From NCBI RefSeq assembly GCF_900095735.1, contig NZ_FNLO01000004.1, positions 328,199 through 392,198 of the forward strand: DNA of 64,000 nucleotides, given 5' to 3'. The position numbers and the translations under genes were made by a program. Of the stretch, positions 18,842 through 28,691 are shown piece after piece. The notes under the pieces were generated by a model. That model saw only the letters and a list, made by a program, of their open reading frames with translations. It was not told the DNA's origin and did no database searches. Every line of letters starts with the position of its first letter. The first letter of the stretch is position 1. The stretch comes from Chitinasiproducens palmae (GTDB lineage Bacteria; Pseudomonadota; Gammaproteobacteria; Burkholderiales; Burkholderiaceae).

Positions 18842-20893
18842 TCAGGCCGACGCGTCGACCACCAGCAGCGCCGCACCATCGTCGACCTGGTCGCCAACCG
18901 CATAACGCAGTTCCGAAACGACGCCGGCGGCCGGTGCCAGGATCGTATGTTCCATCTTCATCGCTTCCAGCACCAGCAGTGGCGTGCCCTTCTCCACCGC
19001 TTGCCCGACTTCGACGAGCAGTGCGACCACCTTGCCCGGCATCGGCGCAGTCAAGCGCCCGCCCGCCAATTCGTCCTCGGTGGCCGCCGGCTTGTGCTCC
19101 GGCAGTTCCAGCGCCCAGTGGCCGCCGTCGGCAAAGACGTGGAACAGCGCACGCGCGGGCTCGTGGAACACGCTTCCGGAGAAGCGGTGCCCGTCCAACT
19201 CCACCGTCACCGTGCCCGACGAGCCGTCGTCGTGCCGGGTCTTGCCGTCGGAGACCACCGCGAACGCGTGGCGCCGTCCCTCGTACTCGATCGCGCCTTC
19301 GCCGGTGCGCGTATCGCGTTGCCAGATCACCTCGATCGGCGCCGGGTCCGCGCCGTCCTCGCTCAGCCGGAAGTGCCAGACGCGTCGAGCGTCGGCGTTG
19401 ACGCGCCAGAACGCCAGCCGGGTCCACGGCGAATCACCCGGCGCCTCACCCTGTTCGCTCGCCAGCGCCGCGGCCAGCGCGAGCGCAAGTGCGGTCAGCG
19501 CGGGAACGCCGGCCTGCGCCAGCAGCGTCGCCTGGTTCCGCTCGATCAATCCGGTGTCGAGCCGTGCGGTGCGAAACGCTTCGCTGTCGACCAGGCGGCG
19601 CAGGAACGCAACGTTGGTGCGCGGTCCGACGATCTCGAAACGATCGAGCGCCTGCACGAGACGGTCGCACGCCTGCGCCCGCGTCGCGCCATGCACGATC
19701 AGCTTGGCGATCATCGGATCGTAATACGGCGTGATGCTGTCGCCGGCGCGCACGCCGCTGTCGATGCGGACGCCCGCCGCATCGGGCTGCGCGAATTCGC
19801 TGGCGGCGGGCACTTGTAGATGCGTGATCGCGCCGGTCGACGGCAGGAAGCCGCGCGACGGGTCTTCCGCGTAGATTCGCGCCTCGATCGCGTGTCCATC
19901 CGTGCGAAGGGCGGCCTGTTCGGTGAGCGGCAGCGGTTCGCCCGCCGCGACGCGCAACTGCCATTCGACCAGATCGAGCCCGGTGACCAGTTCGGTCACC
20001 GGATGCTCGACCTGCAGCCGCGTATTCATCTCCATGAAGTAGAACGCACCATCCGGCGAGACGATGAACTCGACCGTGCCGGCGCCCTCGTACGCGACCG
20101 CGCGCGCCGCGGCCACGGCCGCCTCGCCCATGGCGCGCCGCGTCGCTTCGGACAGCCCGGGCGCGGGCGCCTCTTCGATGACCTTCTGGTGACGGCGCTG
20201 CACCGAACAATCGCGGTCGAACAGATACAGCGCATGACCGTGACGGTCGGCAAACACCTGGACTTCGACGTGGCGCGGACGCAGCAGATACTTTTCGATC
20301 AGGATCCGATCGTCACCGAAGCTGGCCCTCGCCTCGCGTTGGCACGAGGCAAGCGCGGTCGCGAAGTCGTCGCCGCGCTCGACCACCCGCATGCCCTTGC
20401 CGCCGCCACCAGCGCTGGCTTTCAGCAGCACCGGATAGCCGATTGCATCGGCCTCGCGCCGCAGGCGCGCCGGCTCCTGGTCGGCGCCGTGGTAGCCCGG
20501 CACCAACGGCACGGCGGCTTCCTGCATCAGGGCCTTGGCGGCGGCCTTCGAGCCCATCGCGGCGATCGCCGCCACCGGCGGCCCCACGAAGACCAGCCCG
20601 GCTTCGGCGCAGGCCCGCGCAAAGGCTTCGTTTTCCGAAAGGAAGCCGTAGCCCGGGTGGATCGCCTGGGCGCCGGTGCGCCGCGCCGCGCCGATGATGC
20701 GTTCGTACTGCAGATAGCTGTCCGATACCGGCGCGGGGCCGATCAGCACCGCCTCGTCGGCGAGTGCGACATGCTTCGCATGACGATCGGCTTCGGAGAA
20801 GACCGCGACCGTCGCGATGCCCAGGCGGCGGCAGGTCGTCGCAACGCGGCACGCGATCTCGCCCCGGTTGGCAATCAATAGCTTGCTGAACAT
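18842..20893 (-). CDS. mccA: 3-methylcrotonyl-CoA carboxylase, biotin-containing alpha subunit
   Basis: A 683-residue biotin carboxylase plus biotin-carrier subunit. With MccB it carboxylates 3-methylcrotonyl-CoA to 3-methylglutaconyl-CoA. The biotin-carboxylase domain covers about 1-450 (KLLIANRGEIACRV at the start, the ATP loop KASAGGGGKGMRVV, and MEMNTRLQVEHPVTE). A linker/BT domain follows, and the biotinyl domain carries the acceptor Lys646 in EAMKMEH. Acetyl- and propionyl-CoA carboxylase subunits look similar; the substrate is assigned from the operon (ivd, mccB, mvaB). It starts 60 bp after mccB, a gap too small for the hydratase gene often found there. Confidence 0.92.
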   Translation of the reverse strand: MFSKLLIANRGEIACRVATTCRRLGIATVAVFSEADRHAKHVALADEAVLIGPAPVSDSYLQYERIIGAARRTGAQAIHPGYGFLSENEAFARACAEAGLVFVGPPVAAIAAMGSKAAAKALMQEAAVPLVPGYHGADQEPARLRREADAIGYPVLLKASAGGGGKGMRVVERGDDFATALASCQREARASFGDDRILIEKYLLRPRHVEVQVFADRHGHALYLFDRDCSVQRRHQKVIEEAPAPGLSEATRRAMGEAAVAAARAVAYEGAGTVEFIVSPDGAFYFMEMNTRLQVEHPVTELVTGLDLVEWQLRVAAGEPLPLTEQAALRTDGHAIEARIYAEDPSRGFLPSTGAITHLQVPAASEFAQPDAAGVRIDSGVRAGDSITPYYDPMIAKLIVHGATRAQACDRLVQALDRFEIVGPRTNVAFLRRLVDSEAFRTARLDTGLIERNQATLLAQAGVPALTALALALAAALASEQGEAPGDSPWTRLAFWRVNADARRVWHFRLSEDGADPAPIEVIWQRDTRTGEGAIEYEGRRHAFAVVSDGKTRHDDGSSGTVTVELDGHRFSGSVFHEPARALFHVFADGGHWALELPEHKPAATEDELAGGRLTAPMPGKVVALLVEVGQAVEKGTPLLVLEAMKMEHTILAPAAGVVSELRYAVGDQVDDGAALLVVDASA

Positions 20894-20953
20894 GGCCGTA
20901 TGCCTGTCGTATTGAATGGAATGGCGGACGCCGGCACCTGCTGCCGGCCGGGC

Positions 20954-22558
20954 TCAGATGCGGAACACGCCGAAGCGGGTGTCCTCGATCGGCGCGTTGA
21001 GCGCCGCGCTCAGGCCGAGGCCCAGCACTTCGCGCGTGCTCGCCGGATCGATCACGCCGTCGTCCCACAGGCGCGCGCTGGCGTAGTACGGATGGCCCTG
21101 GCTCTCGTACTGCGCGCGAATCGGCGCCTTGAACGCTTCCTCGTCCTCGGCCGGCCACGCACCGCCCTTCGCCTCGATGCCGTCGCGGCGGACCGTCGAC
21201 AGCACGGAGGCGGCCTGTTCGCCGCCCATTACCGAGATCCGCGCGTTCGGCCACATCCACAGGAAGCGCGGGTTGAACGCGCGGCCACACATGCCATAGT
21301 TGCCGGCACCGAAGGAGCCGCCGATGATCACCGTCAGCTTGGGCACGCGCGCCGTCGCCACCGCGGTGACCAGCTTCGCGCCGTGCCGCGCAATCCCTTC
21401 GTTCTCGTAGCGCCGGCCGACCATGAAGCCGGTGATGTTCTGCAGGAAGATCAACGGAATCTTGCGCTGGCAGCACAGCTCGATGAAATGCGCGCCTTTC
21501 TGCGACGACTCCGAGAACAGGATGCCGTTGTTGGCGATGATGCCGACCGGCCGGCCGTACAGATGCGCGAAACCGGTGACGAGCGTGTTGCCGAAGCGGG
21601 CCTTGAATTCGTCGAAGGCGGAATCGTCGACGATGCGCGCAATGACTTCGCGCACGTCGTACGGCTTGCGCGTGTCGGCCGGGATCACGCCATAGAGTTC
21701 CTGCGCGGCGTAGCGCGGTTCGACCGCCGGCCGCGCGGCCGGCGGCACGCTTGCCGGCCCGAGCGTGCCGACGATGCGACGCGTGATCTCGAGCGCGTGC
21801 GCGTCGTTGTGCGCCAGGTGATCGGCCACGCCGGACAGGCGCGTGTGCACGTCGCCACCGCCGAGATCCTCGGCGCTGACCACCTCGCCGGTCGCCGCCT
21901 TCACGAGCGGCGGCCCACCGAGGAAGATCGTGCCCTGCTCGCGCACGATCACCGACTCGTCGCTCATCGCCGGCACGTAGGCGCCGCCCGCCGTGCATGA
22001 GCCCATCACCACCGCGATCTGCGCAATGCCGTCCGCCGACATCGTCGCTTGGTTATAGAAGATGCGGCCGAAGTGGTCGCGGTCGGGAAACACTTCGTCC
22101 TGGCGCGGCAGGTAGGCGCCGCCGGAATCGACCAGATAGACGCACGGCAACCGGTTCTGCGCGGCGATCTCCTGCGCGCGCACATGCTTCTTCACCGTCA
22201 TCGGATAGTAGCTGCCGCCCTTGACCGTGGCGTCGTTGCACACCACCAGGCATTCGCGCCCGGCAATGCGGCCAATGCCGGTGATCACGCCGGCGCCCGG
22301 CGCCTCGTCGTCGTACATGCCGTACGCGGCGAGTTGCGACAACTCCAGAAACGGCGAGCCTGGATCGAGCAGCCGCTCGATACGTTCGCGCGGCAGCAGC
22401 TTGCCGCGCGCCTGGTGCTTGGCTCGCGCGGCTTCCGGGCCGCCCCGGGCGATGCGCGCGACCGTGTCGCGCAGGTCGGCAACAACCGTTTGCAGTGCGT
22501 CGGCGTTCGCTCGAAAGGCGTCGTCGCGCGGGTTGAGACGGGATTCGATGACAGGCAT
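20954..22558 (-). CDS. mccB: 3-methylcrotonyl-CoA carboxylase, carboxyltransferase beta subunit
   Basis: A 534-residue biotin-dependent carboxyltransferase. It moves the carboxyl group from biotin on MccA to 3-methylcrotonyl-CoA. Typical motifs are [54 protein letters not shown] and [16 protein letters not shown], and the chain ends near TRFGVFRI as in MccB. The ATG at 22558 has AGGAG 6 nt upstream; the frame is open far upstream but there it is a shadow of ivd. The length is normal for MccB. Second gene of the leucine operon, 44 bp after ivd. Confidence 0.95.
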   Translation of the reverse strand: MPVIESRLNPRDDAFRANADALQTVVADLRDTVARIARGGPEAARAKHQARGKLLPRERIERLLDPGSPFLELSQLAAYGMYDDEAPGAGVITGIGRIAGRECLVVCNDATVKGGSYYPMTVKKHVRAQEIAAQNRLPCVYLVDSGGAYLPRQDEVFPDRDHFGRIFYNQATMSADGIAQIAVVMGSCTAGGAYVPAMSDESVIVREQGTIFLGGPPLVKAATGEVVSAEDLGGGDVHTRLSGVADHLAHNDAHALEITRRIVGTLGPASVPPAARPAVEPRYAAQELYGVIPADTRKPYDVREVIARIVDDSAFDEFKARFGNTLVTGFAHLYGRPVGIIANNGILFSESSQKGAHFIELCCQRKIPLIFLQNITGFMVGRRYENEGIARHGAKLVTAVATARVPKLTVIIGGSFGAGNYGMCGRAFNPRFLWMWPNARISVMGGEQAASVLSTVRRDGIEAKGGAWPAEDEEAFKAPIRAQYESQGHPYYASARLWDDGVIDPASTREVLGLGLSAALNAPIEDTRFGVFRI

Positions 22559-22602
22559 CGGCGGCTCCTGGACGGGACGGGAAGCGGTATGACGCGTGCG
22601 CG

Positions 22603-23778
22603 TCAGGTCTGCGCGAACAGCTCGCGCCCAATCAGCATCCGCCGGATTTCGCTGGTTCCCGCGCCGATCTCGTAGAGCTTGGCGTCGCGCCACAGCCGAC
22701 CGACCGGGTATTCGTTGATGTAGCCGTTGCCGCCGAGGATCTGGATCGCCTCGCCGGCCATCCAGGTTGCCTTCTCCGCCGTATAGAGGATCACGCCCGC
22801 GCAGTCCTTGCGCAACTGGCGCAGGTGCTCGCCCCCCGCATCCAGTTCCCGCCCGACTGCGTACAGGTAGGCACGACAGGCCTGCAGCGTGGTGTACATG
22901 TCGGCGATCTTGCCCTGAATCAACTGGAACTCGCCGATCGGCTGGCCGAACTGCTTGCGGTCGTGGATGTACGGAACCACCGCGTCGAGACAGGCGAGCA
23001 TGATGCCGGTCGGGCCGCCCGCCAGCACCGCGCGCTCGTAGTCGAGGCCGCTCATCAGCACCTTGACCCCGCCGTTCAGTTCGCCCAGCACGTTCTCCGC
23101 GGGCACCTCGACGTCCTGGAACACCAGTTCGCCGGTGTGCGAGCCGCGCATGCCGAGCTTGTCGAGTTTTTGCGCGACGCTGAATCCGGCCATGCCCTTC
23201 TCGACGAGAAATGCCGTGATGCCGCGCGCGCCCGCCTCGGGGTCGGTTTTCGCGTAGACCACCAGCGTGTCGCAATCGGGACCGTTGGTGATCCACATCT
23301 TGGTACCGTTGAGCACATAGCGGTCGCCGCGCCGGTCGGCGCGCAGCCGCATCGAGACGACGTCGGAGCCGGCATTCGGCTCGCTCATCGCCAGTGCGCC
23401 GACATGCTCGCCGCTGACCAGCTTCGGCAGATAACGCGCTTTCTGCGCGGCCGTGCCATTGCGGTGGATCTGGTTCACGCAGAGGTTGGAGTGCGCGCCG
23501 TACGACAGGCCGACCGACGCCGAGGCGCGCGAAATCTCTTCCATCGCGACCATGTGCGCGGTATAGCCCATGTTGGCGCCGCCGTACTCCTCCGACACCG
23601 TCATGCCGAGCACGCCCAGTTCGCCGAACTTGCGCCACAGGTCCATCGGGAACTGGTCGCTGCGGTCGATCTCGCCGGCGCGCGGCGCGATCTCCTTCGC
23701 GGCAAACGCCGCGACGGTGTCGCGCAGCATGTCGATTTCCTCGCCCTGCGCGAAGCGCAGCCCTGGAATCGTGCTCAT
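22603..23778 (-). CDS. ivd: Isovaleryl-CoA dehydrogenase
   Basis: A 391-residue acyl-CoA dehydrogenase of the isovaleryl-CoA type, oxidising isovaleryl-CoA to 3-methylcrotonyl-CoA with FAD and passing electrons to ETF. The catalytic Glu sits in [13 protein letters not shown], the position characteristic of isovaleryl-CoA dehydrogenases rather than other members. FAD-binding motifs [16 protein letters not shown] and [33 protein letters not shown] are intact. AGGAG precedes the ATG by 8 nt. First gene of ivd-mccB-mccA-mvaB, divergent from a TetR gene that may control it. Confidence 0.95.
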   Translation of the reverse strand: MSTIPGLRFAQGEEIDMLRDTVAAFAAKEIAPRAGEIDRSDQFPMDLWRKFGELGVLGMTVSEEYGGANMGYTAHMVAMEEISRASASVGLSYGAHSNLCVNQIHRNGTAAQKARYLPKLVSGEHVGALAMSEPNAGSDVVSMRLRADRRGDRYVLNGTKMWITNGPDCDTLVVYAKTDPEAGARGITAFLVEKGMAGFSVAQKLDKLGMRGSHTGELVFQDVEVPAENVLGELNGGVKVLMSGLDYERAVLAGGPTGIMLACLDAVVPYIHDRKQFGQPIGEFQLIQGKIADMYTTLQACRAYLYAVGRELDAGGEHLRQLRKDCAGVILYTAEKATWMAGEAIQILGGNGYINEYPVGRLWRDAKLYEIGAGTSEIRRMLIGRELFAQT

Positions 23779-23944
23779 TGTCGTCTCCTGGTCCGGCCGG
23801 CGCCGATCGCACGGCCAGTGTCTCTCGCCGAGCCAGCGCTTGAGCCCGGCTCATTTATCGTTGTCTGCCCCATGTTTCGCGGCACCGCTCAGGCAGCGCG
23901 TCGCCGCGACGCGTCAACCTTGCATCCGCTCGGCACGGCATGGC

Positions 23945-23974
23945 TTGCATCAGATTGTGCACGCCTTCTAAAAT
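23945..23974 (+). promoter_or_regulatory. Likely sigma-70 promoter for the tetR gene
   Basis: TTGCAT (23945-23950) and TAAAAT (23969-23974) are separated by 18 bp. This is a good sigma-70 match placing transcription start near 23981, about 44 bp before the TetR start codon. A small GC hairpin followed by T6 (23977-23995) lies just after it and might be an operator or attenuator. Confidence 0.45.
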
Positions 23975-24024
23975 GCCCGTCAATCGGGTTTTTTGAGAAA
24001 CACTCACATTTCGTGTCGACGACG

Positions 24025-24780
24025 ATGCCCAACCTTTCCCCTCCCGCCCTGCCGCCGACCGACGAGCGACCCCGGGCCCGCCGCGATGCACGGGGCAGCA
24101 AGTCGCAACAGCGCGTGCGAGACATCCTGCGCGTCGGCCGCGAGGTCTTCGTCGCGAAGGGTTTCGAGCGCGCCACGACAACGGAGATCGCACAACGGCT
24201 CGGCATCTCGGAGGGCACGATCTTCAGCTACTTCGCCGGCAAGCGGGAACTCTGCGTGCGGGTAATCGCCGACTGGTATGACGAGATCATCGCCGAGATC
24301 GAACAGGGACTGCCGGCCGGCGGCGTCCGGGCTCAGTTCGAGTTCATCGTGCGCGCCCACCTGCGCCTGTTCCTGCTGCACGGCACCGGCATGAGCGCGC
24401 TCGTGCTGTCGGAGGGGCGGGCCAAGCATCACGCGCTGGTCGCGACGCTGATCGAGCAACAGCGCCGCTACACCGCGCCGATGATGGCCGTGCTGGCGCG
24501 CGGGCAGGCGCAGGGCGAGATTCGGCGCGACGTGCCGCTACGCCTGCTGCGTTCGATGGTGTTCGGACCGATGGAGCACATTCTGTGGGATGCCGCGCTG
24601 TCGGACCATCCGGTCGATCTGGCCGCGATCGACGCGACCGCCGAGAAGCTGGTCGAGATGCTGTGGCGGACGCTGTCGCCCGACGTCGCGCCGGCACGCG
24701 CGGCCGCGCTGGCGGCCTTCCACGCGGACGTGGCGCAGGCGCTGCACCGGCTGCAGGCCGCGCTGCCCGACGCCAGCTGA
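24025..24780 (+). CDS. TetR/AcrR-family transcriptional regulator
   Basis: A 251-residue TetR-family repressor. The N-terminal helix-turn-helix is clear (ATTTEIAQRLGISEGTIFSYFAGKREL, about residues 50-75), and the larger C-terminal half is the variable ligand-binding part. It is divergent from ivd with 246 bp between the starts, so control of the leucine operon is a reasonable inference, although in many proteobacteria that operon is controlled by the MerR-type LiuR. A GTG four codons upstream (24013) is an alternative start. A 13-bp repeat array follows the gene. Confidence 0.9.
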   Translation: MPNLSPPALPPTDERPRARRDARGSKSQQRVRDILRVGREVFVAKGFERATTTEIAQRLGISEGTIFSYFAGKRELCVRVIADWYDEIIAEIEQGLPAGGVRAQFEFIVRAHLRLFLLHGTGMSALVLSEGRAKHHALVATLIEQQRRYTAPMMAVLARGQAQGEIRRDVPLRLLRSMVFGPMEHILWDAALSDHPVDLAAIDATAEKLVEMLWRTLSPDVAPARAAALAAFHADVAQALHRLQAALPDAS

Positions 24781-24830
24781 GCCGGACGGACCGCTGCGCG
24801 GTGTTCGGCGCGCTGCTCCGGGGTGCCGAC

Positions 24831-24895
24831 CGGGGGTGCTGCTCGGGGGTGCTGCTCGGGGGTGCCGCTCGGGGGTGCCGCTCGGGGGTGCGGCT
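24831..24895. repeat. 13-bp tandem repeat, 5 units
   Basis: Five 13-bp units of CGGGGGTGCYGCT in perfect register (two with TGCTGCT, two with TGCCGCT, one with TGCGGCT), plus a degenerate copy upstream. It begins 50 bp after the tetR stop and lies between the convergent tetR and MFS genes. Confidence 0.9.
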
Positions 24896-24962
24896 GAGCC
24901 ACGCCTCTAGAGTGTCCGCCTGCCTCCGACCGCGACAGTGCCGCGGCCAGCGGGCTGGTCGG

Positions 24963-26402
24963 TCAGCGGGAGATCACTTCGAGGGCCAGGTTGCGGGTAC
25001 GCGGCCCGAGCAGCCCGATCGCGAAGATCACTACCAGCATTGCGCCCGCGATGAACACGAACACGCCGGTAGTGCCGAAGTGTCCGAGCACCGAGGCGAT
25101 GATGAAGGCGCTGAAGATCGCCGAGAACCGGCTCCACGAGTAGACGAAGCCCACCGCGCGCGCCCGCATGCCGGTCGGAAACAGTTCGGTCTGATAGGCG
25201 TGATAGCTGTACGAGATGATGTTGCCGGCCAGCGTCAGGCACAGGCCCATCACGATCAGCCCGACCGAGTTGGTGATCTGGCTGAACGCCAGACCGCACA
25301 CGATATTGACGATGGCCATCGTGACGATGACGGTCTTGCGCTCGAACCGGTCGGCAATGAACAGGCCGATGATCGGACCGAGCGGCGCCGCGATCGCGAT
25401 GATGCTGGAGTACATCAGGCTGGTGGTGACCGTGATGCCCTGCTTGACCAGCAGGGTCGGCACCCAGTTCGCGAAGCCGTAATAGCCGACCGTCTGGAAC
25501 ACGTTGAACAGGATCATCATGATCGCGCGCTTGCGATACGGCGCAACCCACATGTCGGCGAAACGGCTGCGCTCGACGATCGGCTCGACGGCGGCAGGCG
25601 GCGGCAGCGGACGACCCGACTCTGCCTCCACCTTGCGCTCGAGCTCGCGCATCACCGCGTCCGCCTCGTCGAGACGTCCCTTCATGGCCAGCCAGCGCGG
25701 GCTTTCCGGCAGTGCACGGCGGATCCACCAGACGAAGATCGCACCATGCGCGCCGATCAGGACCACCCAGCGCCAACCGTCCAGCCCGAAGTAGCGGTTC
25801 GGCACCAGCTGGTAGGCCAGGAAGGCGACCACCGGCACCGCGGTGAAGCCCACCGCCTGCTCGCAGGCGAAGGCGCGGCCGCGAATCCGCTTCGGCACCA
25901 GTTCCGAGATGTAGGTGCCGATCGTGACCAGTTCGACCCCGATGCCGAGGCCGGCCATGAAGCGCCAGAAGTTCAGGCCGCTCGCGGTCTCCTGGAACGC
26001 CATGACCACGTTGGCGACCACGTACCACAGCAGCGAGTAGGTGAAGATCGCGCGCCGTCCGAAGCGGTCCGCCAGGAAGCCGCAGGCGATGGTGCCGATG
26101 AACAGTCCGGAGAACAGCGCGGCGATGAAGCTGGCGACCCCGGCCATGCCGAACAGGCCGGTGGTGGTCGGCGTCAGAATGCCCGCCCGCACCAGGCCCG
26201 GCGCCACGTAGCCGGTGTACAGCAGGTCGTACAGTTCGAAGAAGAAACCGAGGCTCAGCAGCACGACGAGCGTCCAGATCGAACGGGTCGCCGGCAGTCG
26301 GTCCAGCCGCGCCGAAATCTGCGCGGCGTGTTCGGCCGGCGTGAGCGTCTGTGCCGCGGACGCGGCGGCGGTTGTGGCACCGCTGTTCGGATAGGCCACC
26401 AT
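24963..26402 (-). CDS. MFS transporter, probable organic-acid/proton symporter
   Basis: A 479-residue major facilitator with about 12 hydrophobic segments. Family signatures include GFLADRFGRRAIF after helix 2, the sugar-porter-like PESPRWLAMKGRLDEAD, and a second-half ADRFERKTVI loop. A long hydrophilic N-terminus (about 40 residues) precedes helix 1. The ATG at 26402 has AGGGAG nearby. It follows the aconitase-family gene on the same strand with a 76-bp gap and a LysR gene lies upstream, so it likely imports the carboxylate used by that enzyme (inference). The substrate cannot be read from sequence. Confidence 0.85.
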   Translation of the reverse strand: MVAYPNSGATTAAASAAQTLTPAEHAAQISARLDRLPATRSIWTLVVLLSLGFFFELYDLLYTGYVAPGLVRAGILTPTTTGLFGMAGVASFIAALFSGLFIGTIACGFLADRFGRRAIFTYSLLWYVVANVVMAFQETASGLNFWRFMAGLGIGVELVTIGTYISELVPKRIRGRAFACEQAVGFTAVPVVAFLAYQLVPNRYFGLDGWRWVVLIGAHGAIFVWWIRRALPESPRWLAMKGRLDEADAVMRELERKVEAESGRPLPPPAAVEPIVERSRFADMWVAPYRKRAIMMILFNVFQTVGYYGFANWVPTLLVKQGITVTTSLMYSSIIAIAAPLGPIIGLFIADRFERKTVIVTMAIVNIVCGLAFSQITNSVGLIVMGLCLTLAGNIISYSYHAYQTELFPTGMRARAVGFVYSWSRFSAIFSAFIIASVLGHFGTTGVFVFIAGAMLVVIFAIGLLGPRTRNLALEVISR

Positions 26403-26478
26403 CTCTGTCTCCCTGCGCCGGTCTGGATGCCGGCGATTTGTCGTGTTCTTGGGCGCCTCTGTGCCGAGGCGCCGTCGC

Positions 26479-28446
26479 TCAGGCGGGCATGTCGGCCGTC
26501 TGCGCGTCCAGCAGTGATTCGAACGTGGCGATGCGTCCCGCCAGCGCGCTGGCCGCCACCGTGTACGGGCTGGCCAGCCAGACGTCGCCCGGGCCGGAGC
26601 GTCCCGGGAAGTTGCGGTTGATCGCGCTGACCGTGACCTGGCCCTTCTCGGTCGACTGGCCCGGGCCGCAGTTCGCGCACGAGCCGCAGCCAGGCATCAC
26701 CAGCGTGGCGCCGGCTGCCTCGAATGTAGCGAGATATCCCTGCTGTTCGCAATAGCGGCGCACGTCGATGGTGCCGAACTGCAAATAAAGCCGCGTCGAC
26801 GGCGGCACGCTCAGGCCATGTTCGACGCCCCAGCGCAGAACCTCGTGGTACGCGTCGAAGTCGGCGCGCTTGCCGGCGGTGCAGGAACCGCCATAGGCAA
26901 TGTCGACGCCGACCGGTGCGCCGGCGAGAATGGTGCGCGCCGCAACGCCGTTGCCGGGATCGCCGGGACGGGCCAGCATCGGGCCCAGCGACGCGGCATC
27001 GATGTGGATCACATCGCGGTAGGCCGCGTCCGCGTCGCTGTGCATCCACGGCTCGATCGCCACGTCGATGCCGCGCCGTTCCTTCAGGAAGGCGCTGACC
27101 TTCTCGTCCGGCTCGACGATGCCGGTGAAACCGCCGAGTTCGGCAACCATATTGGTCAGCGTCGCGCGCTCGTCGACGGACATCGCCGAGATCGCGCTGC
27201 CGCCGTATTCGAACACCAGACCGATCGCGCTGCCGGAGCGAATCGCCGGCATCTGCAGCAGATGCAGCACGATGTCCTTCGCGGTGACGCCGGGCGCGAG
27301 CTGGCCGTCGACCTGGATGCGAACCGTCTCGGGCACCTTGCAGCGGATGTAGCCGGTGACCCAGCTGTTCGCGATGTCGGTGGCGCCCGCGCCGAACGCC
27401 AGGCAGCCAAGCGCGCCGGCATGTGGCGTGTGCGAATCCGTGCCCGCCGCGATCTGGCCAGGCAACGCGTAGCGCTCGGCCATCAGCGCATGGCAGATGC
27501 CTTCGGAACCGCTCTCGCCGGCCAGTTGACCGTGCGCGCGCACCGGATACTCGGTGGAGAACGAACGATGGCCGGCCATCAGATTGGCCACGCCCGGCAG
27601 CAGTCCGCCGCGCACGTGCGGCACGCTTTCGCCCGCCAGGATCAGGTGATCCTGAAACGCGATGATGCCGTCCGGCGCGTGCAGCGGCGCCGGTTTGCCG
27701 AACGCGCCGTGCATCAGGTGCGCGCACATGCCGGTGAAATAGTCGTGGCTGAAGCGCCAATCGGCGGCCACGAACACGCCCTCGCCGCGCCGCGCGGTGG
27801 CGATGTCGGGATGCAGGTGGCGGTCGATGATCTTCTCGACCAGGGTCTTCGGCGCGCCGGTGTCGGCGGCCGCGTCCGCACGCAGCGACGGCAGCGGCCA
27901 GCGCGCCTGCTTGCTGTAGGCGAGCAGGCCGCCGGCGCGGATGATCTGCTGGGTCAGGGCGTCACGGCCTTCGAGGAAGGCTTCGATCGGAATCGTCTCG
28001 CCGGCCGCGATGCGGTCGAGGATGCCGAAATCCGTGGTCGTCAGAATGCCGATGTTGTCGCAGTTCTGCTGGTAGATACGCTCGAAGCTTTCCGCGACGA
28101 TCAACCGGATGCCGGCGGAAAGTTCCGCCAGCGGACTCGATTCGCGCGACGAACCCTTGCCGTAGCGCTTGCCCGCCACGGTGACCTCGAAGCCACCGTT
28201 GCGCACCGCGTGCTCGCCGATCGGCAGGCGGTCACCCGCCTTGAAGCCGACATAGGGATACTGCCCGAGCCGTTCGTCGTAGGTCATCATGACGGTGACC
28301 GGCGTGATTTCGTCGGTCGAAACGTCGTCGCGCAGCGCGCCCGCCTCGTCCCGGCTCAGGTTGCGGCCGGCCAGCTGGGCCTCGACCTTGTCCGCTTCGC
28401 GCGCGAGATAAAGCACGCGCCCGGTGATCGCGATTGACTCTCTCAT
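26479..28446 (-). CDS. Aconitase/isopropylmalate dehydratase-family hydro-lyase, swivel domain first
   Basis: A 655-residue single-chain member of the aconitase superfamily. The small swivel domain is at the N-terminus (DDVSTDEITP at 40-49 and the catalytic GSSRE loop at 98-102, both LeuD-like). The large iron-sulfur part follows, with TDSHTPH, GGSCTAGKRADF and the cysteine-rich PGCGSCANC near residue 586 for the [4Fe-4S] cluster. This order resembles AcnB but without its N-terminal HEAT-like domain. The start at 28446 follows GGGGGAGGGG. The enzyme should dehydrate/hydrate a hydroxy-tricarboxylate or related acid; neighbouring MFS and LysR genes suggest a dedicated catabolic role. The substrate (aconitate, methylaconitate, dimethylmalate or other) is unknown. 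Confidence 0.85.
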   Translation of the reverse strand: MRESIAITGRVLYLAREADKVEAQLAGRNLSRDEAGALRDDVSTDEITPVTVMMTYDERLGQYPYVGFKAGDRLPIGEHAVRNGGFEVTVAGKRYGKGSSRESSPLAELSAGIRLIVAESFERIYQQNCDNIGILTTTDFGILDRIAAGETIPIEAFLEGRDALTQQIIRAGGLLAYSKQARWPLPSLRADAAADTGAPKTLVEKIIDRHLHPDIATARRGEGVFVAADWRFSHDYFTGMCAHLMHGAFGKPAPLHAPDGIIAFQDHLILAGESVPHVRGGLLPGVANLMAGHRSFSTEYPVRAHGQLAGESGSEGICHALMAERYALPGQIAAGTDSHTPHAGALGCLAFGAGATDIANSWVTGYIRCKVPETVRIQVDGQLAPGVTAKDIVLHLLQMPAIRSGSAIGLVFEYGGSAISAMSVDERATLTNMVAELGGFTGIVEPDEKVSAFLKERRGIDVAIEPWMHSDADAAYRDVIHIDAASLGPMLARPGDPGNGVAARTILAGAPVGVDIAYGGSCTAGKRADFDAYHEVLRWGVEHGLSVPPSTRLYLQFGTIDVRRYCEQQGYLATFEAAGATLVMPGCGSCANCGPGQSTEKGQVTVSAINRNFPGRSGPGDVWLASPYTVAASALAGRIATFESLLDAQTADMPA

Positions 28447-28584
28447 AACCCCTCCCCCATCGGGCGAATCATACGTATCGGGCGCGTGCGCGCGAAGTGC
28501 CGGCTGGGCATTGCAGCCATCTGTTTCCACGTTGACTGAGCCGGGGCCGAAGCGCGGCTTGCGCACGGGCTGAAGCGCCCCATT

Positions 28585-28650
28585 CCGGCACCGAGCCGAC
28601 ACCGATCCGGCACCGATCCGGCACCAAGCCGGCACCCAGGCTGGCACTCG
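28585..28650. repeat. 11-bp tandem repeat, about 5-6 units
   Basis: Units of CCGGCACCGAT (CCGGCACCGAG, CCGACACCGAT, CCGGCACCGAT, CCGGCACCAAG, then two more degenerate copies). It lies between the 5' end of the aconitase-family gene and the 3' end of the LysR gene, 42 bp beyond the LysR stop. Confidence 0.8.
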
Positions 28651-28691
28651 CCCGGCATCCGCGCCTCATGCGCGGCGGCCTGCCCGCCGCT

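Noticed and set aside
22603..23854. An N-terminal extension of the mccB frame reaching back through ivd
   Set aside because: The sequence there is out of phase with ivd and unlike any carboxyltransferase; MccB has a good ribosome site and normal length from 22558.
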